Below, piece after piece: positions 1 through 8,062 of a stretch of 9,724 nt of DNA. Positions within the stretch are counted from its first letter, which is position 1. Each line of letters starts with the position of its first letter. The notes under the pieces are model-generated. The model was given only the letters and a program-made list of their open reading frames with translations, was not told the origin of the DNA and did no database searches. Origin of the DNA: JBAZDC01 sp041654595 (lineage in GTDB: Bacteria; Pseudomonadota; Gammaproteobacteria; Burkholderiales; Burkholderiaceae_B). The stretch covers positions 1 to 9,724 of the forward strand of contig CAZKBT010000088.1 of the NCBI GenBank assembly GCA_964551305.1. Direction: 5' to 3'. Position numbers and translations under genes: made by a program.

Positions 1-274
1 CATCATCCTGGACGAAGCGCAGAACACCACGCCGGAACAGATGAAAATGTTCCTCACCCGCATCGGCTTCGGCAGCAAGGCCGTCGTCAACGGCGACCCG
101 TCACAAGTCGACTTGCCGCGCGGGCAACGCAGCGGCCTGGCGCACGCCGTGGACATCCTGAAAGACGTCAAGGGAATCGCCGTCACGTCGTTCACGAGCC
201 GCGACGTCGTGCGCCACCCGCTGGTCGCCCGCATCGTCGATGCCTATGAGCAGGCCGCCGACAATGAAGCCTGA
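1..274 (+). CDS. ybeZ: PhoH-like ATPase YbeZ, C-terminal part (5' end outside window)
   Basis: The reading frame is open from base 2 and ends at TGA 272-274, giving about 90 C-terminal residues. It opens directly on the Walker B region (IILDEAQNTT) and continues with the PhoH-family motif GDPSQVDLP and then SGLAHAVDIL. These are hallmarks of the PhoH/YbeZ P-loop ATPase family, which is cytosolic and is associated with YbeY and RNA metabolism. The Walker A half lies upstream of the window, so completeness of the gene cannot be judged. The stop overlaps the start of ybeY by 11 bases if ybeY starts at 264, which implies co-transcription and probably coupled translation. The identity is firm from motifs plus the ybeZ-ybeY-ybeX-lnt order; the precise biochemical role of the family is less settled. 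Confidence 0.93.
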   Translation, partial: IILDEAQNTTPEQMKMFLTRIGFGSKAVVNGDPSQVDLPRGQRSGLAHAVDILKDVKGIAVTSFTSRDVVRHPLVARIVDAYEQAADNEA

Positions 275-764
275 GCTGACGCTGGCCGTGCAATACGGCC
301 AGGCGGCGCCCGAGCTGCCGCGCTGGCGCTTGCGGCGCTGGGTGCGGCTGGCCGTCGACGGCATCGCCCTGGCGATGCGCGACGCCGACCCGCTTGCCCT
401 GCCCGACGCCCGTGCTTTCGAACGGGTCGCGCTGACTGTGCGCCTGGTCGACGCCGAGGAAGGCCGTGAATTGAACAAAGCCTACCGCAACCACGATTAT
501 GCAACCAACGTCCTGACCTTCGAGTACGGCGTCAATCCCGACGGCACGGCCAACGGCGACATCGTGCTTTGCGTGCCGGTGCTGCGCCGGGAAGCCGGTG
601 ACCAGGGAAAAACACTATTGGATCACGCCGCCCATTTGACGATACACGGCGTACTGCACGCCTTGGGCTATGATCATCTCGATGCCGATGACGCGCTGCG
701 CATGGAAACGCTGGAAACGCGGCTGCTGCGGCGCATCGGCATCGCGGATCCGTATGCAGGCTGA
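264..764 (+). CDS. ybeY: Endoribonuclease YbeY (rRNA maturation factor)
   Basis: This 166-residue protein has the family's zinc-binding signature HGVLHALGYDH, with metal ligands H128, H132 and H138. The family-typical TNVLTFEY segment (81-88) lies ahead of it. YbeY is a cytosolic single-strand endoribonuclease required for 16S rRNA 3'-end maturation and 70S quality control (family knowledge). I chose ATG 264 because the protein then begins MKPELTLAVQYG, as orthologues do, and a GAGCAGG purine stretch lies about 8 bases upstream. An in-frame ATG at 240 would add eight residues and push further into ybeZ. The gene overlaps ybeZ and is followed after 67 bases by ybeX, the classic order. Length and motifs look intact. 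Confidence 0.95.
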   Translation: MKPELTLAVQYGQAAPELPRWRLRRWVRLAVDGIALAMRDADPLALPDARAFERVALTVRLVDAEEGRELNKAYRNHDYATNVLTFEYGVNPDGTANGDIVLCVPVLRREAGDQGKTLLDHAAHLTIHGVLHALGYDHLDADDALRMETLETRLLRRIGIADPYAG

Positions 765-831
765 TCCCGGCCAAGACCTCGGCCGCAAATATCGGTTATG
801 CTCAAACTTCTTGGAACCAGTCCCTCGGACT

Positions 832-1719
832 ATGTCAGAACAACACCCACCAGACGCCGACCCCAAACCGGCAAAAAACAAACTCCATAAACTGCTCAAG
901 TCCCTGCTGGGCTTTCGGCGCCCCGCGCAGCCCGAAAACCGCGACGCCATCAAGGCCGTGCTCGACGAAGCTCACGACCGCAACGTGCTGGATGGCGAAT
1001 CCTATGCCATGATCTCGGGCGCGCTGGACGTCGCCAACAAGACCGTGGACGACATCATGGTGCCGCGCGCCAAGATCGACATGCTGGACATCGACAAACC
1101 CTTGTCCGAGCTGCTGCCCTTCATCATCGAAACCGGACACTCGCGCTTTCCCGTCTATGAGGACGACCGCGACAACATCGTCGGCATCCTGTTGGCCAAA
1201 GACCTGCTGCTCTCCGTCTCCAATCCGGCGATCGACCTGCGTCCCTTGGTTCGGCCCGCGGTCTTCGTGCCCGAAACCAAGCGCCTGAATATCCTGCTGC
1301 GGGATTTTCGCAGCAGCCGCAATCATCTGGCCATCGTCATCGACGAACACGGCGGCACATCGGGCCTGGTGACCATGGAAGACGTGCTGGAACAGATCGT
1401 CGGCGACATCGAAGACGAGTACGACGAAGACGCCGCCAAAACGATCTTCCAGACCGGCGCGAACAGCTGGCGGGTCATGGGCATCACCGAAATCGAAAGC
1501 TTCAACCAGGCTTTCGGAACCGAGCTGCCCAACGAAGACTACGACACCATCGGCGGCTGGCTGGCGGCCGAACTGGGCCGCGTGCCGCGCCGGGGTGACA
1601 GCGTCGCCCTGAAAGCCTTCACCGTCACGGTCGTGGGCGCCGATGCCAAGCGCGCATTGTGGCTGCACGTACAACGCGACCCAGCCGATCCGCCCGCGAC
1701 GCCGAAGCAGGACGCCTGA
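832..1719 (+). CDS. ybeX: CorC/YbeX-type CBS-domain protein
   Basis: This is a 295-residue soluble protein with the domain order of YbeX/CorC: a short basic N-terminus, CBS domain 1 (about 75-130, starting DIMVPRAKIDML), CBS domain 2 (about 140-195, with IDEHGGTSGLVTMEDVLEQIVGDIEDE) and a C-terminal CorC_HlyC transporter-associated domain (about 209-285, WRVMG...DYDTIGGWL). There is no membrane segment. The family was named for magnesium/cobalt efflux (CorC); newer work on YbeX ties it to ribosome metabolism together with YbeY and YbeZ. ATG 832 is preferred because the frame upstream of it runs inside ybeY and has no family resemblance. The Shine-Dalgarno in front of 832 is weak. An out-of-frame ATG at 798 opens only a 30-codon frame. 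Three bases separate its stop from lnt. Confidence 0.94.
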   Translation: MSEQHPPDADPKPAKNKLHKLLKSLLGFRRPAQPENRDAIKAVLDEAHDRNVLDGESYAMISGALDVANKTVDDIMVPRAKIDMLDIDKPLSELLPFIIETGHSRFPVYEDDRDNIVGILLAKDLLLSVSNPAIDLRPLVRPAVFVPETKRLNILLRDFRSSRNHLAIVIDEHGGTSGLVTMEDVLEQIVGDIEDEYDEDAAKTIFQTGANSWRVMGITEIESFNQAFGTELPNEDYDTIGGWLAAELGRVPRRGDSVALKAFTVTVVGADAKRALWLHVQRDPADPPATPKQDA

Positions 1720-1722
1720 ACC

Positions 1723-3357
1723 GTGACCGGCCGGTACGACCGCCATCGCCCCGTCGCGGCCGCGTTCGCGCTGGGCCTGGTCCACGCCCTGTCCTTCGCA
1801 CCCGACCCCCTGCCCGACTGGGCGCTGCCTTACGTCCAGGTATTCAGCCTCGCGGGCTTGCTCTATTTGGCGCTCCGGGCGCAAACAGCACGGCAAGCCG
1901 CGGTACGCGGCTTCGCCTTCGGCATCGCGAATTTCACGCTGGGGCTATATTGGCTGTACATCAGCATGCATGAGTACGGCGCTATGGCCGCGCCCCTGGC
2001 CGGCGCCGGCGTGGTCGCCCTGTCCGCCTTCGAAGCCGTGTTCATCGCCCTTGCCTGCGCGCTGGCGTTTCGCGTCTGCGCGGGCTGGGCTGCGCAGCCT
2101 TTGTACTGGCGCGGCTCATTGCAACTGGCAGCCGTTTGGGCATCGTCGTGGACGCTGTTCGAATGGCTGCGCGGCACCTTGTTCACCGGCTTTCCTTGGC
2201 TCAATATCGCATATGCGCACGTCGAGGGCGTGCTGGCGCCTTGGGCGCCGGTCGTCGGCGTCTATGGCGTGGCATGGCTGGCGGCATTCGCGGCGGCATC
2301 GATCGCCGCGCTGGGCCACGATAAACGCCGCGCCAAGCCCGAGCACACCGCGCCGCGCTTCGGCGCCCACGCCGGCGTGGCCATGACCCTGCTGATCGGC
2401 ATGGCCGGCATGGGGCTGTCCCTGGCGAGCTGGTCCACCCCGGACGGCAAGCCGCTCATCATGAGACTGGTGCAGGGCAACGTCCCGCAATCGATGAAAT
2501 TCGACCCGCGCCACGTCGAGCAAGGCATTCGCGATTACCTGGCGCTCGCGGCGGTCGCGCCGCAGGCTCCCGAAGGCGCGCCCAAAATCGTCGTTCTGCC
2601 CGAAACCGTCGTACCGGTGTTCCAGGACGCCGTGTCCGAATCATTGTGGCGGCAATGGCTGGACGTGGCGCGGCAGCGCGATGCCCACATCCTGATGGGC
2701 ATTCCTCTTTACGAGGAGCGCAACCGCCAAGGCAGATACACGAACAGCGCCATCGCCTTCGATGCGCAAACGCCGATGGCGGGTCTTCGGTCCGGCAGGC
2801 TGGCGATGCGCTACGACAAGCAGCATCTCGTGCCGTTCGGCGAGTTCATCCCGCCCGGGTTCCGCTGGTTCGTCGACGCCATGGAGATTCCCTTGGGCGA
2901 CTTCGTACGCGGCCCGATCAGGCAACCCCTGTTCCCCATCGAAGGGCAGCACCTGTCCGTCAACATCTGCTATGAAGACGTGTTCGCGGAAGAAATCATC
3001 CAGACCGTACGGGACAGCGATGCCAAAGGCCCCGGCGCGTCCATCCTGGTCAACATCAGCAACCTGGCCTGGTTCGGCGATTCTTGGGCCTTGCGCCAGC
3101 ATTTGCGAATCGCCCGCATGCGAGCCCTGGAAACAGCGCGGCCCATGGTGCGCGCCACCAACACCGGCATGACCGCCTATATCGGCCCTAAAGGCCAAGT
3201 GTATGCCTCCCTTGCACCGATGACCGTTGGCGTGCTGGATGTCGAAGTCCAAGGTATGACGGGGTACACGCCGTACGTGCGCATGGGGAACCCGCCTGTG
3301 CTGACATGGGCTCTCGCCATATTGCTGCTGTCGGCTTGGTTTCGCCGCCGCGTCTAG
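1723..3357 (+). CDS. lnt: Apolipoprotein N-acyltransferase Lnt
   Basis: This 544-residue inner-membrane enzyme transfers a third acyl chain from phospholipid to the N-terminal diacylglyceryl-cysteine of lipoproteins, the last step of lipoprotein maturation. The N-terminal 240 residues are a bundle of hydrophobic segments (about 10-28, 36-52, 64-80, 88-115, 131-148, 170-197, 217-237). Residues about 245-505 form the nitrilase-like periplasmic domain, and a last hydrophobic segment lies at about 523-541. The catalytic triad is visible: E294 in VLPET, K366 in YDKQHLVPFGEF and C416 in VNICYED. The start is GTG 1723, three bases after the ybeX stop, consistent with translational coupling. The TAG stop at 3355-3357 overlaps the stop of the convergent gene. 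Confidence 0.96.
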   Translation: MTGRYDRHRPVAAAFALGLVHALSFAPDPLPDWALPYVQVFSLAGLLYLALRAQTARQAAVRGFAFGIANFTLGLYWLYISMHEYGAMAAPLAGAGVVALSAFEAVFIALACALAFRVCAGWAAQPLYWRGSLQLAAVWASSWTLFEWLRGTLFTGFPWLNIAYAHVEGVLAPWAPVVGVYGVAWLAAFAAASIAALGHDKRRAKPEHTAPRFGAHAGVAMTLLIGMAGMGLSLASWSTPDGKPLIMRLVQGNVPQSMKFDPRHVEQGIRDYLALAAVAPQAPEGAPKIVVLPETVVPVFQDAVSESLWRQWLDVARQRDAHILMGIPLYEERNRQGRYTNSAIAFDAQTPMAGLRSGRLAMRYDKQHLVPFGEFIPPGFRWFVDAMEIPLGDFVRGPIRQPLFPIEGQHLSVNICYEDVFAEEIIQTVRDSDAKGPGASILVNISNLAWFGDSWALRQHLRIARMRALETARPMVRATNTGMTAYIGPKGQVYASLAPMTVGVLDVEVQGMTGYTPYVRMGNPPVLTWALAILLLSAWFRRRV

Positions 3358-5519
3358 GCTTTGACGAGCGACGCAGTCCGTTGCGTCGCCAGAAGCTGTT
3401 CGAACGCCGCCGCATCCAAGGGCTTGGAATACAAATAGCCCTGGGCGTAATCGCAGCCCGCCCGCTTCATCAACTGGTGCTGGTCCTCTTGCTCGACACC
3501 CTCCACCACGACTTTCAGCTTCATTTTGCGCGCCATGACGATGATCGCCTCGCATAAGGTCAGGTCTTCCTTGTTGCGCGCGGCATGCTGAACGAATGAA
3601 CGATCGATCTTGATGTAATCGATGTCCAGCTTTCGCAAAGAGGGAAGCGACGAATGGCCCGTGCCGAAATCATCCAGGGCGATCTGCACGCCCGCCTCCT
3701 GAAGCACCGCCAGCTTTTGCTCCACCAGCGGCGTCGACTCGATCAGCCACCTCTCCGTGATTTCCACGACGATATCCTTGCCCGACAGGCCGACCTCCTC
3801 CAACTGCGTCAGCCAGGCATGGGCATCCAGCCCTTGCTGGAACTGGGCGGGCGAAACATTGATGCTCATCTGAAAATCCGGATCCACGTAGGCCTGCCAT
3901 AACGCAGCCTGGCGGATGGCTTCCCGGAAGACCCAGTTCCCGACGCCGCTGATGACCCCGGTGTCCTCCGCCATGGGAATGAAATGCCCCGGACTGATCA
4001 TGCCCAGGACCGGATGGGCCCACCGCAGCAAGGCTTCGGCTTTCTTCACGCGCCTGGTATCCATGTCGACGATGGGCTGGTAATGCAATTGGAACTGCCC
4101 CTCTTCGAGCGCCAACCCCAGATCGCGCAGCAATTGCCTGCGCACCAAGGCTCCCTCCTGCATCTCGCTCTGGAAGAAGCAATATTGATTTCGCCCCTTA
4201 TCCTTGGACGCATACATGGCCAGATCGGCGTTCTGAAGCAGCACCGAAGGATCCCGCGCATTGTCCGGATAAAGCGCGGCTCCCACGCTGGCGGAGATCG
4301 TTACCGTCGACGGCCCGAGATCGAAGGGCTCCATCAGGCGCGACAGAATGGCGCGGCAGACGCGCTGCACCACCGCCACCTCGTGGACCTCGCCCACCAG
4401 CATCACGAACTCGTCCCCGCCCAGGCGGGCGACCGTATCGGCGGCCCGCACGATGGAGATCAAACGCTCGGCGACCTGGCTCAGCAACTCGTCGCCCATG
4501 TCGTGGCCAAGGCTGTCGTTGACATCCTTGAAATAGTCCAGGTCGATGAAAATCAATCCGACCGAGAGCCCCGAGCGATTCGCACGCTCGATGGCCAGAC
4601 CGAGCCGATCGTGCATCAGCGGCCTGTTGGGCAAGCCGGTAAGATAATCGAAGTTGGCCTGCTGCCATATCTTGGCGTCATCGTTCTTTTTCGTGGTGAT
4701 GTCAGAGAACACGCCTATTCTGTTGCAGACTTGGCCGTTCTCGTCGAACGAGGTATTGATCACCAGCCGCTCGGCGTACTCCTCCCCATCCTTGCGCCGA
4801 TTCCAGATATCGCCCTGCCAGCTGCCCGTCTGGCTGATCGATTTCCACATCGCCTGGTAAAACTCATTGCCCTGACGGCCCGAGCTCAAAATACTGATTT
4901 TTCGGCCTACGACCTCGTCGACGCTATAGCCCGTGATCTCGGAAAAAGCGGGGTTGATACTCTGGATATACCCCGACGCATCGGTGACCACCATGGCCTC
5001 GCTGCTGCTTTGATAGACCAACGCCGCCATGCGGTTCGCCGCATCGGCTCGCTTTCTGTCTGAGATGTCGACCACCGACCCTATGGTCACGCGCTCTCCG
5101 CCCAGGCGCATCGTTGAACCGAAGATTTCCACATCCAGCAAGGTGCCGTCCTTGCGCCGGACGCGGCATTCCAGCCGGGTCGTCCGCGCCGATCTACTCA
5201 AACGCGCCTGTATGCTCTCGCGCACACGTTCACGATCTTCCGCGGCAATAAAATCCAAAACGGCAACATCGCGAAGCAGCTCGCGACGCGTATATCCTGA
5301 CATCTCAACCAGGCGTCGGTTGGCAAAGTGAAACGCGCCTCGCCTGGCGATATATACGCCCACCATGGCGTTCTCGGTGAGCTTCCTGTACATATTCTCG
5401 CCCCGGCGAGCCCGCTTTCTGTCCATGAAGCAGCTGTGCCCAACACCGGTACGCTCTCGGACGATCAAACGCTCAAGCCGAGATTGACGTTTTTTCTTTA
5501 CACGCAGTCCGGGTACCAT
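3354..5519 (-). CDS. PAS-PAS-GGDEF-EAL cyclic-di-GMP synthase/phosphodiesterase
   Basis: Up to 721 residues, with no membrane segment, so a cytosolic sensor is expected. PAS 1 spans about 43-155 and PAS 2 about 161-281, each ending in a DI(S/T)-type PAC tail. The GGDEF domain (about 285-445) has an intact catalytic GGDEF at 367-371 and an inhibitory RxxD site (R358-D361) exactly five residues upstream. The EAL domain (about 460-710) keeps the expected catalytic set: E495 (EALLR), N554 (INVSP), E586 (EITER), D616-D617 (DDFGTG), K637 (KIDR), E673 (EGVE) and Q693. Both synthesis and hydrolysis of c-di-GMP look possible; the dominant one cannot be read from sequence. The start is uncertain: ATG 5519 gives the longest form but has no clear SD and its first 30 codons show relaxed third-position GC. 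ATG 5426 and ATG 5393 (GGGGCGAG just upstream, immediately before PAS 1) are credible alternatives. Confidence 0.93.
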   Translation of the reverse strand: MVPGLRVKKKRQSRLERLIVRERTGVGHSCFMDRKRARRGENMYRKLTENAMVGVYIARRGAFHFANRRLVEMSGYTRRELLRDVAVLDFIAAEDRERVRESIQARLSRSARTTRLECRVRRKDGTLLDVEIFGSTMRLGGERVTIGSVVDISDRKRADAANRMAALVYQSSSEAMVVTDASGYIQSINPAFSEITGYSVDEVVGRKISILSSGRQGNEFYQAMWKSISQTGSWQGDIWNRRKDGEEYAERLVINTSFDENGQVCNRIGVFSDITTKKNDDAKIWQQANFDYLTGLPNRPLMHDRLGLAIERANRSGLSVGLIFIDLDYFKDVNDSLGHDMGDELLSQVAERLISIVRAADTVARLGGDEFVMLVGEVHEVAVVQRVCRAILSRLMEPFDLGPSTVTISASVGAALYPDNARDPSVLLQNADLAMYASKDKGRNQYCFFQSEMQEGALVRRQLLRDLGLALEEGQFQLHYQPIVDMDTRRVKKAEALLRWAHPVLGMISPGHFIPMAEDTGVISGVGNWVFREAIRQAALWQAYVDPDFQMSINVSPAQFQQGLDAHAWLTQLEEVGLSGKDIVVEITERWLIESTPLVEQKLAVLQEAGVQIALDDFGTGHSSLPSLRKLDIDYIKIDRSFVQHAARNKEDLTLCEAIIVMARKMKLKVVVEGVEQEDQHQLMKRAGCDYAQGYLYSKPLDAAAFEQLLATQRTASLVKA

Positions 5520-5595
5520 AAGGATATTCCCAGTTATGGTTTTTTAAAAAAGTCACAGTTTACTTGTACTTCACCGATATACTCAGGAGCTTCCC
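5520..5595. promoter_or_regulatory. Divergent intergenic region with ribosome binding site of the DUF924 gene
   Basis: This 76-base AT-rich stretch lies between the start of the c-di-GMP gene (-) and the DUF924 gene (+), so promoters for both are expected here. Visible elements are a perfect 12-base palindrome of six T and six A (5540-5551), a TATACT hexamer (5578-5583) too close to the downstream ATG to leave a normal leader, and a good Shine-Dalgarno AGGAG (5585-5589) six bases before ATG 5596. I cannot assign a convincing -35/-10 pair in either direction. Confidence 0.5.
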
Positions 5596-6150
5596 ATGCC
5601 ATCATCCGCATCCACTCGCGACATCGGCGCCATCATCGACTTCTGGATGGAAGCCGGCCCCGAGGCGTGGTTTCGCAAAGACGAGACATTCGACCAGGTA
5701 TTCCGCCAACGCCATGAGCACTTGCATTTCATGGCGGCGCGACGTGAACTGGATGATTGGAACTCGTCGTCCCATGGCGTGCTGGCATTGATGATCCTGC
5801 TGGACCAGTTTCCACGCAATGCCTATCGCCATACCGCGCATATGTATGCGACGGATTCCCTGGCTCTTGCATTTGCACGCGCGGCGGTCGATGCCGGGCT
5901 GGACAAGCAACTGGACAGCCCGCTCCAGCTTTTCTACTACCTGCCCTTCTGCCATTCCGAGAATCTTGCGGACCAGGAGCGCAGCGTGCAGCTTTACGCA
6001 TCGTTGCCCGCGTCCTACATGCCGCACGCCATCGAGCACCTGGACGTCATCGAGCGATTCGGCCGCTTTCCGCATCGCAACCACATACTCGGCCGCCAAA
6101 GCACGCCCGAGGAACTGGAATTCCTGAAGAACGGCGGATTTTCGGGCTAA
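5596..6150 (+). CDS. DUF924 family protein
   Basis: This 184-residue protein has the DUF924 signature blocks in order: IIDFWMEAGPEAWFRKD (13-29), LALMILLDQFPRN (63-75), FYYLPFCHSENLADQERSV (113-131) and IERFGRFPHRNHILGR (152-167), ending in the family-like ELEFLKNGGFSG. It has no signal peptide or membrane segment and is predicted helical and cytosolic. The biochemical function of DUF924 is not established, so none is assigned. The start at ATG 5596 is supported by AGGAG at the right distance. It stands alone: divergent from the c-di-GMP gene and convergent with hipA, whose stop lies 43 bases beyond its own. I see no hairpin terminator in that gap. Length is typical for the family. Confidence 0.92.
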   Translation: MPSSASTRDIGAIIDFWMEAGPEAWFRKDETFDQVFRQRHEHLHFMAARRELDDWNSSSHGVLALMILLDQFPRNAYRHTAHMYATDSLALAFARAAVDAGLDKQLDSPLQLFYYLPFCHSENLADQERSVQLYASLPASYMPHAIEHLDVIERFGRFPHRNHILGRQSTPEELEFLKNGGFSG

Positions 6151-6193
6151 GGTCGTCCATCATGCCAATCTCATGCTTCCAGCCAAAGCACAA

Positions 6194-7594
6194 TTAATCC
6201 ACCGGCAATAGCGCGTCGATATCGGGCAAAGGCTCCGTGCCCGAACGGCCATCCAGCGAACGAACGGTGCGATGCGCGACGAAACGCTCATAGAGCCTCC
6301 TTTTGTACTGCAGCGGCAACGCGGCGCCGGCGATCATCGCCGGCCAGGTTTTTCGGGCCTGCATGACGCACTGGCGCAATACCGCCTGCACGGGCTTTTC
6401 CGGCATGTCCAACAGCCCGCAGAATTCGCGCACCAGCCTGGGCGTCAATTGCCGGAATTCCTTGTCCGCGGGATCGATGCCCAGCGCTTTGGACACCTCC
6501 ACCGGCAGGAACCTCAAACCATGGCCCTGGCTGGGCGAATACAAGGCATGAGCGACGATGTCATAGGCGGGAGGAAACTCCGGCGTCACGCCGTCACGGT
6601 AGCGCAAGCCCATATTCTTCAGATGCATATCCGGATTGCCCAGCAATTCATTCACCATCAGGCGCCGGAATAGCTCATGAACCGCGGGCTCGCCCAGGTC
6701 CGGCGCATCCAGGAGCACGCCAGCCACCTGCAGGTAGGATTCGGAATATTTATCTTCTGGCATGACACCCAGAATCTGGGCGAAATCTTCCACATGGATA
6801 CGGCGGGACTCGTCCCGGTCATAACGGGCGACGGCAAGGAAATGTTGCGTCAACTCGGCATCGCCGGCCGCATCCCGATGCTCCACCATCAGTCGGGACA
6901 ATGGCGCAAGCCAGGTCTTGCAGACCTCGACCCCCGCCGCCGCCGCCAGCGACAAGCTCACATGCTCCACTTCGGGCAGATAGGGATAGCCCAGCACCGG
7001 CAGCTTTGCAATGAAGCGCGTGGTGCCGTCCCGCCGCCGCGCCACGTAGCGCCCCCCTTCCAGCATGACCCCGTACTTGGGCTGGATGCCTGAAACCGAC
7101 ACGCCCTCGTCCATCGGCTCCACCGTCACGGTTTGCTCCAGCGCGTCTTCCTTTTGCGTCACGATCCCCATCAGCTCGGATGCGCTGAGCTCGATGGGCT
7201 GTGCATAAACGTTTCCAGGCAGATCGCCGCCGCATGCCGCCAGCATTTCGAAATGATCGTAGGGATCGCAACCGCGCAACCGGGCAATGACGTCGCGCAA
7301 CGCGCCTTCGGGAAGCAAGTTCTGGAAGAAGGGCGGCAACAGCCAACTGGGATGTTTTCGATTGCTCGACTCCCGCCCGTTGAACAAGGGATCCAGCACG
7401 TTGGCCCAGACGGCGCGTTGCAGCGCCGGCGTGGCGGCCTTGAAGGCCCACGACAAGACGGGCGCCGCATCATCGGCGACATACGCGGCATCCGGCAAAA
7501 ACCGGGTGATCCGCCTTGCGCCTTCGACGTTGTATTCGACGAGCAGGCCCACGACGTACGGGCCCAACCGTATCTGCAGTACTCTGACGTTCAT
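6194..7594 (-). CDS. hipA: Type II toxin HipA, serine/threonine kinase
   Basis: This 466-residue protein has an N-terminal HipA_N domain (about 1-105, including FFQNLLPEGALRD) and a HipA_C kinase domain (about 160-420). Visible kinase features are the flexible loop SVSGIQPK with S166 at the position of the E. coli HipA autophosphorylation serine S150, an ATP-contact lysine K197 in RFIAKLP, the catalytic loop D322 in NPDMHLKN and the metal-binding D345 in YDIV. All key residues are present, so the toxin is probably active. In characterised members HipA phosphorylates an aminoacyl-tRNA synthetase (GltX in E. coli), halting translation and promoting persistence; the target here is unknown. ATG 7594 overlaps the hipB stop by four bases (ATGA), so translation is probably coupled and hipB is made first. 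No frameshift or truncation is seen. Confidence 0.93.
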   Translation of the reverse strand: MNVRVLQIRLGPYVVGLLVEYNVEGARRITRFLPDAAYVADDAAPVLSWAFKAATPALQRAVWANVLDPLFNGRESSNRKHPSWLLPPFFQNLLPEGALRDVIARLRGCDPYDHFEMLAACGGDLPGNVYAQPIELSASELMGIVTQKEDALEQTVTVEPMDEGVSVSGIQPKYGVMLEGGRYVARRRDGTTRFIAKLPVLGYPYLPEVEHVSLSLAAAAGVEVCKTWLAPLSRLMVEHRDAAGDAELTQHFLAVARYDRDESRRIHVEDFAQILGVMPEDKYSESYLQVAGVLLDAPDLGEPAVHELFRRLMVNELLGNPDMHLKNMGLRYRDGVTPEFPPAYDIVAHALYSPSQGHGLRFLPVEVSKALGIDPADKEFRQLTPRLVREFCGLLDMPEKPVQAVLRQCVMQARKTWPAMIAGAALPLQYKRRLYERFVAHRTVRSLDGRSGTEPLPDIDALLPVD

Positions 7595-7968
7595 GTTTTC
7601 CTGGAACCCGATGACGAGGAACGGGATTGCCCTTCCCTCGTCTTGGCGCCGGCATCCGGCGACAGCCCGCCTCTTTCCTTTGCGATCGACAAGAACCGGG
7701 CCGCGGACTCGCGCACGGACGTCGGCGCGGTCGGCATCGTGTCCGGCTCGGACAAGCCATACGATACATCCTTGGGCACCAGCACCACGTCCAGGCCCAA
7801 CCTGTCCGCCACGGCGAACAACGTAGACAGCTTATAGTCGGAAGTGCCGCTCAGCACGTTCGACATGGTCTGGCGCGAAATGCCGGCGGCTTCCCTCAGG
7901 CTTGCTTGCGTCATGCCCCGCTTTTTAAGCGCGTCCCGGAGTATTCTTGCGAATGAGCGTAGGGCCAT
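7591..7968 (-). CDS. hipB: Antitoxin HipB, XRE-type HTH repressor
   Basis: This 125-residue protein has an N-terminal Cro/C1 helix-turn-helix (about residues 5-60; core MTQASLREAAGISRQTMSNVLSG) followed by LSTLFAVADRLGLDVVLVPKD, typical of HipB. As antitoxin it should bind HipA and repress its own operon as a dimer. I use ATG 7968 because GGTGGA (7973-7978 on -) sits about four bases upstream; a TTG at 7980 in the same frame would add four residues. The tail beyond about residue 68 is about 57 residues long, low-complexity and Ser/Arg/Lys-rich at the end, clearly longer than the roughly 88-residue E. coli HipB. The stop overlaps the hipA start. The gene is first in the operon, directly behind the repeat-containing promoter. 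Confidence 0.9.
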   Translation of the reverse strand: MALRSFARILRDALKKRGMTQASLREAAGISRQTMSNVLSGTSDYKLSTLFAVADRLGLDVVLVPKDVSYGLSEPDTMPTAPTSVRESAARFLSIAKERGGLSPDAGAKTREGQSRSSSSGSRKT

Positions 7969-7999
7969 GAAATCCACCAATGTAGAACCACCCGAAATT

Positions 8000-8012
8000 T
8001 ATTCTACTTTAA
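8000..8012. repeat. Proximal copy of 13-bp repeat, putative HipB operator O1
   Basis: TATTCTACTTTAA occurs here and again, identically, at 8064-8076. This copy covers the -10 box of hipBA. Its TTCTAC half (8002-8007) is mirrored by GTAGAA at 7982-7987, 14 bases away, just downstream of the predicted start site. Assignment as a HipB binding site is inferred from position and symmetry. The half-site differs from the E. coli HipB operator (TATCC-N8-GGATA), as expected for a diverged pair. Confidence 0.6.
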
Positions 8013-8029
8013 CGTTACTTGTCTGGCAA
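8001..8029 (-). promoter_or_regulatory. hipBA promoter (sigma-70 type)
   Basis: On the - strand there is a -35 TTGCCA (8024-8029), a 17-base spacer and a -10 TAGAAT (8001-8006). Transcription should begin near 7994, leaving a leader of about 25 bases that contains the GGTGGA ribosome binding site of hipB. The -10 box lies wholly inside the proximal copy of the 13-bp direct repeat, so a repressor bound there would block RNA polymerase. Seen directly in sequence; strength and use are inferred. Confidence 0.7.
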
Positions 8030-8062
8030 TCAAAAATTCCATTAAACAAGAATAATATCTAT

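Noticed and set aside
670..831. Longer N-terminus for YbeX starting inside ybeY
   Set aside because: Overlaps most of the YbeY metal site region in another frame and has no family resemblance; ATG 832 fits the family length.
835..1896. 353-codon - frame opposite ybeX
   Set aside because: Shadow of a high-GC + gene with clear CBS domains; the antisense product has no recognisable domain.
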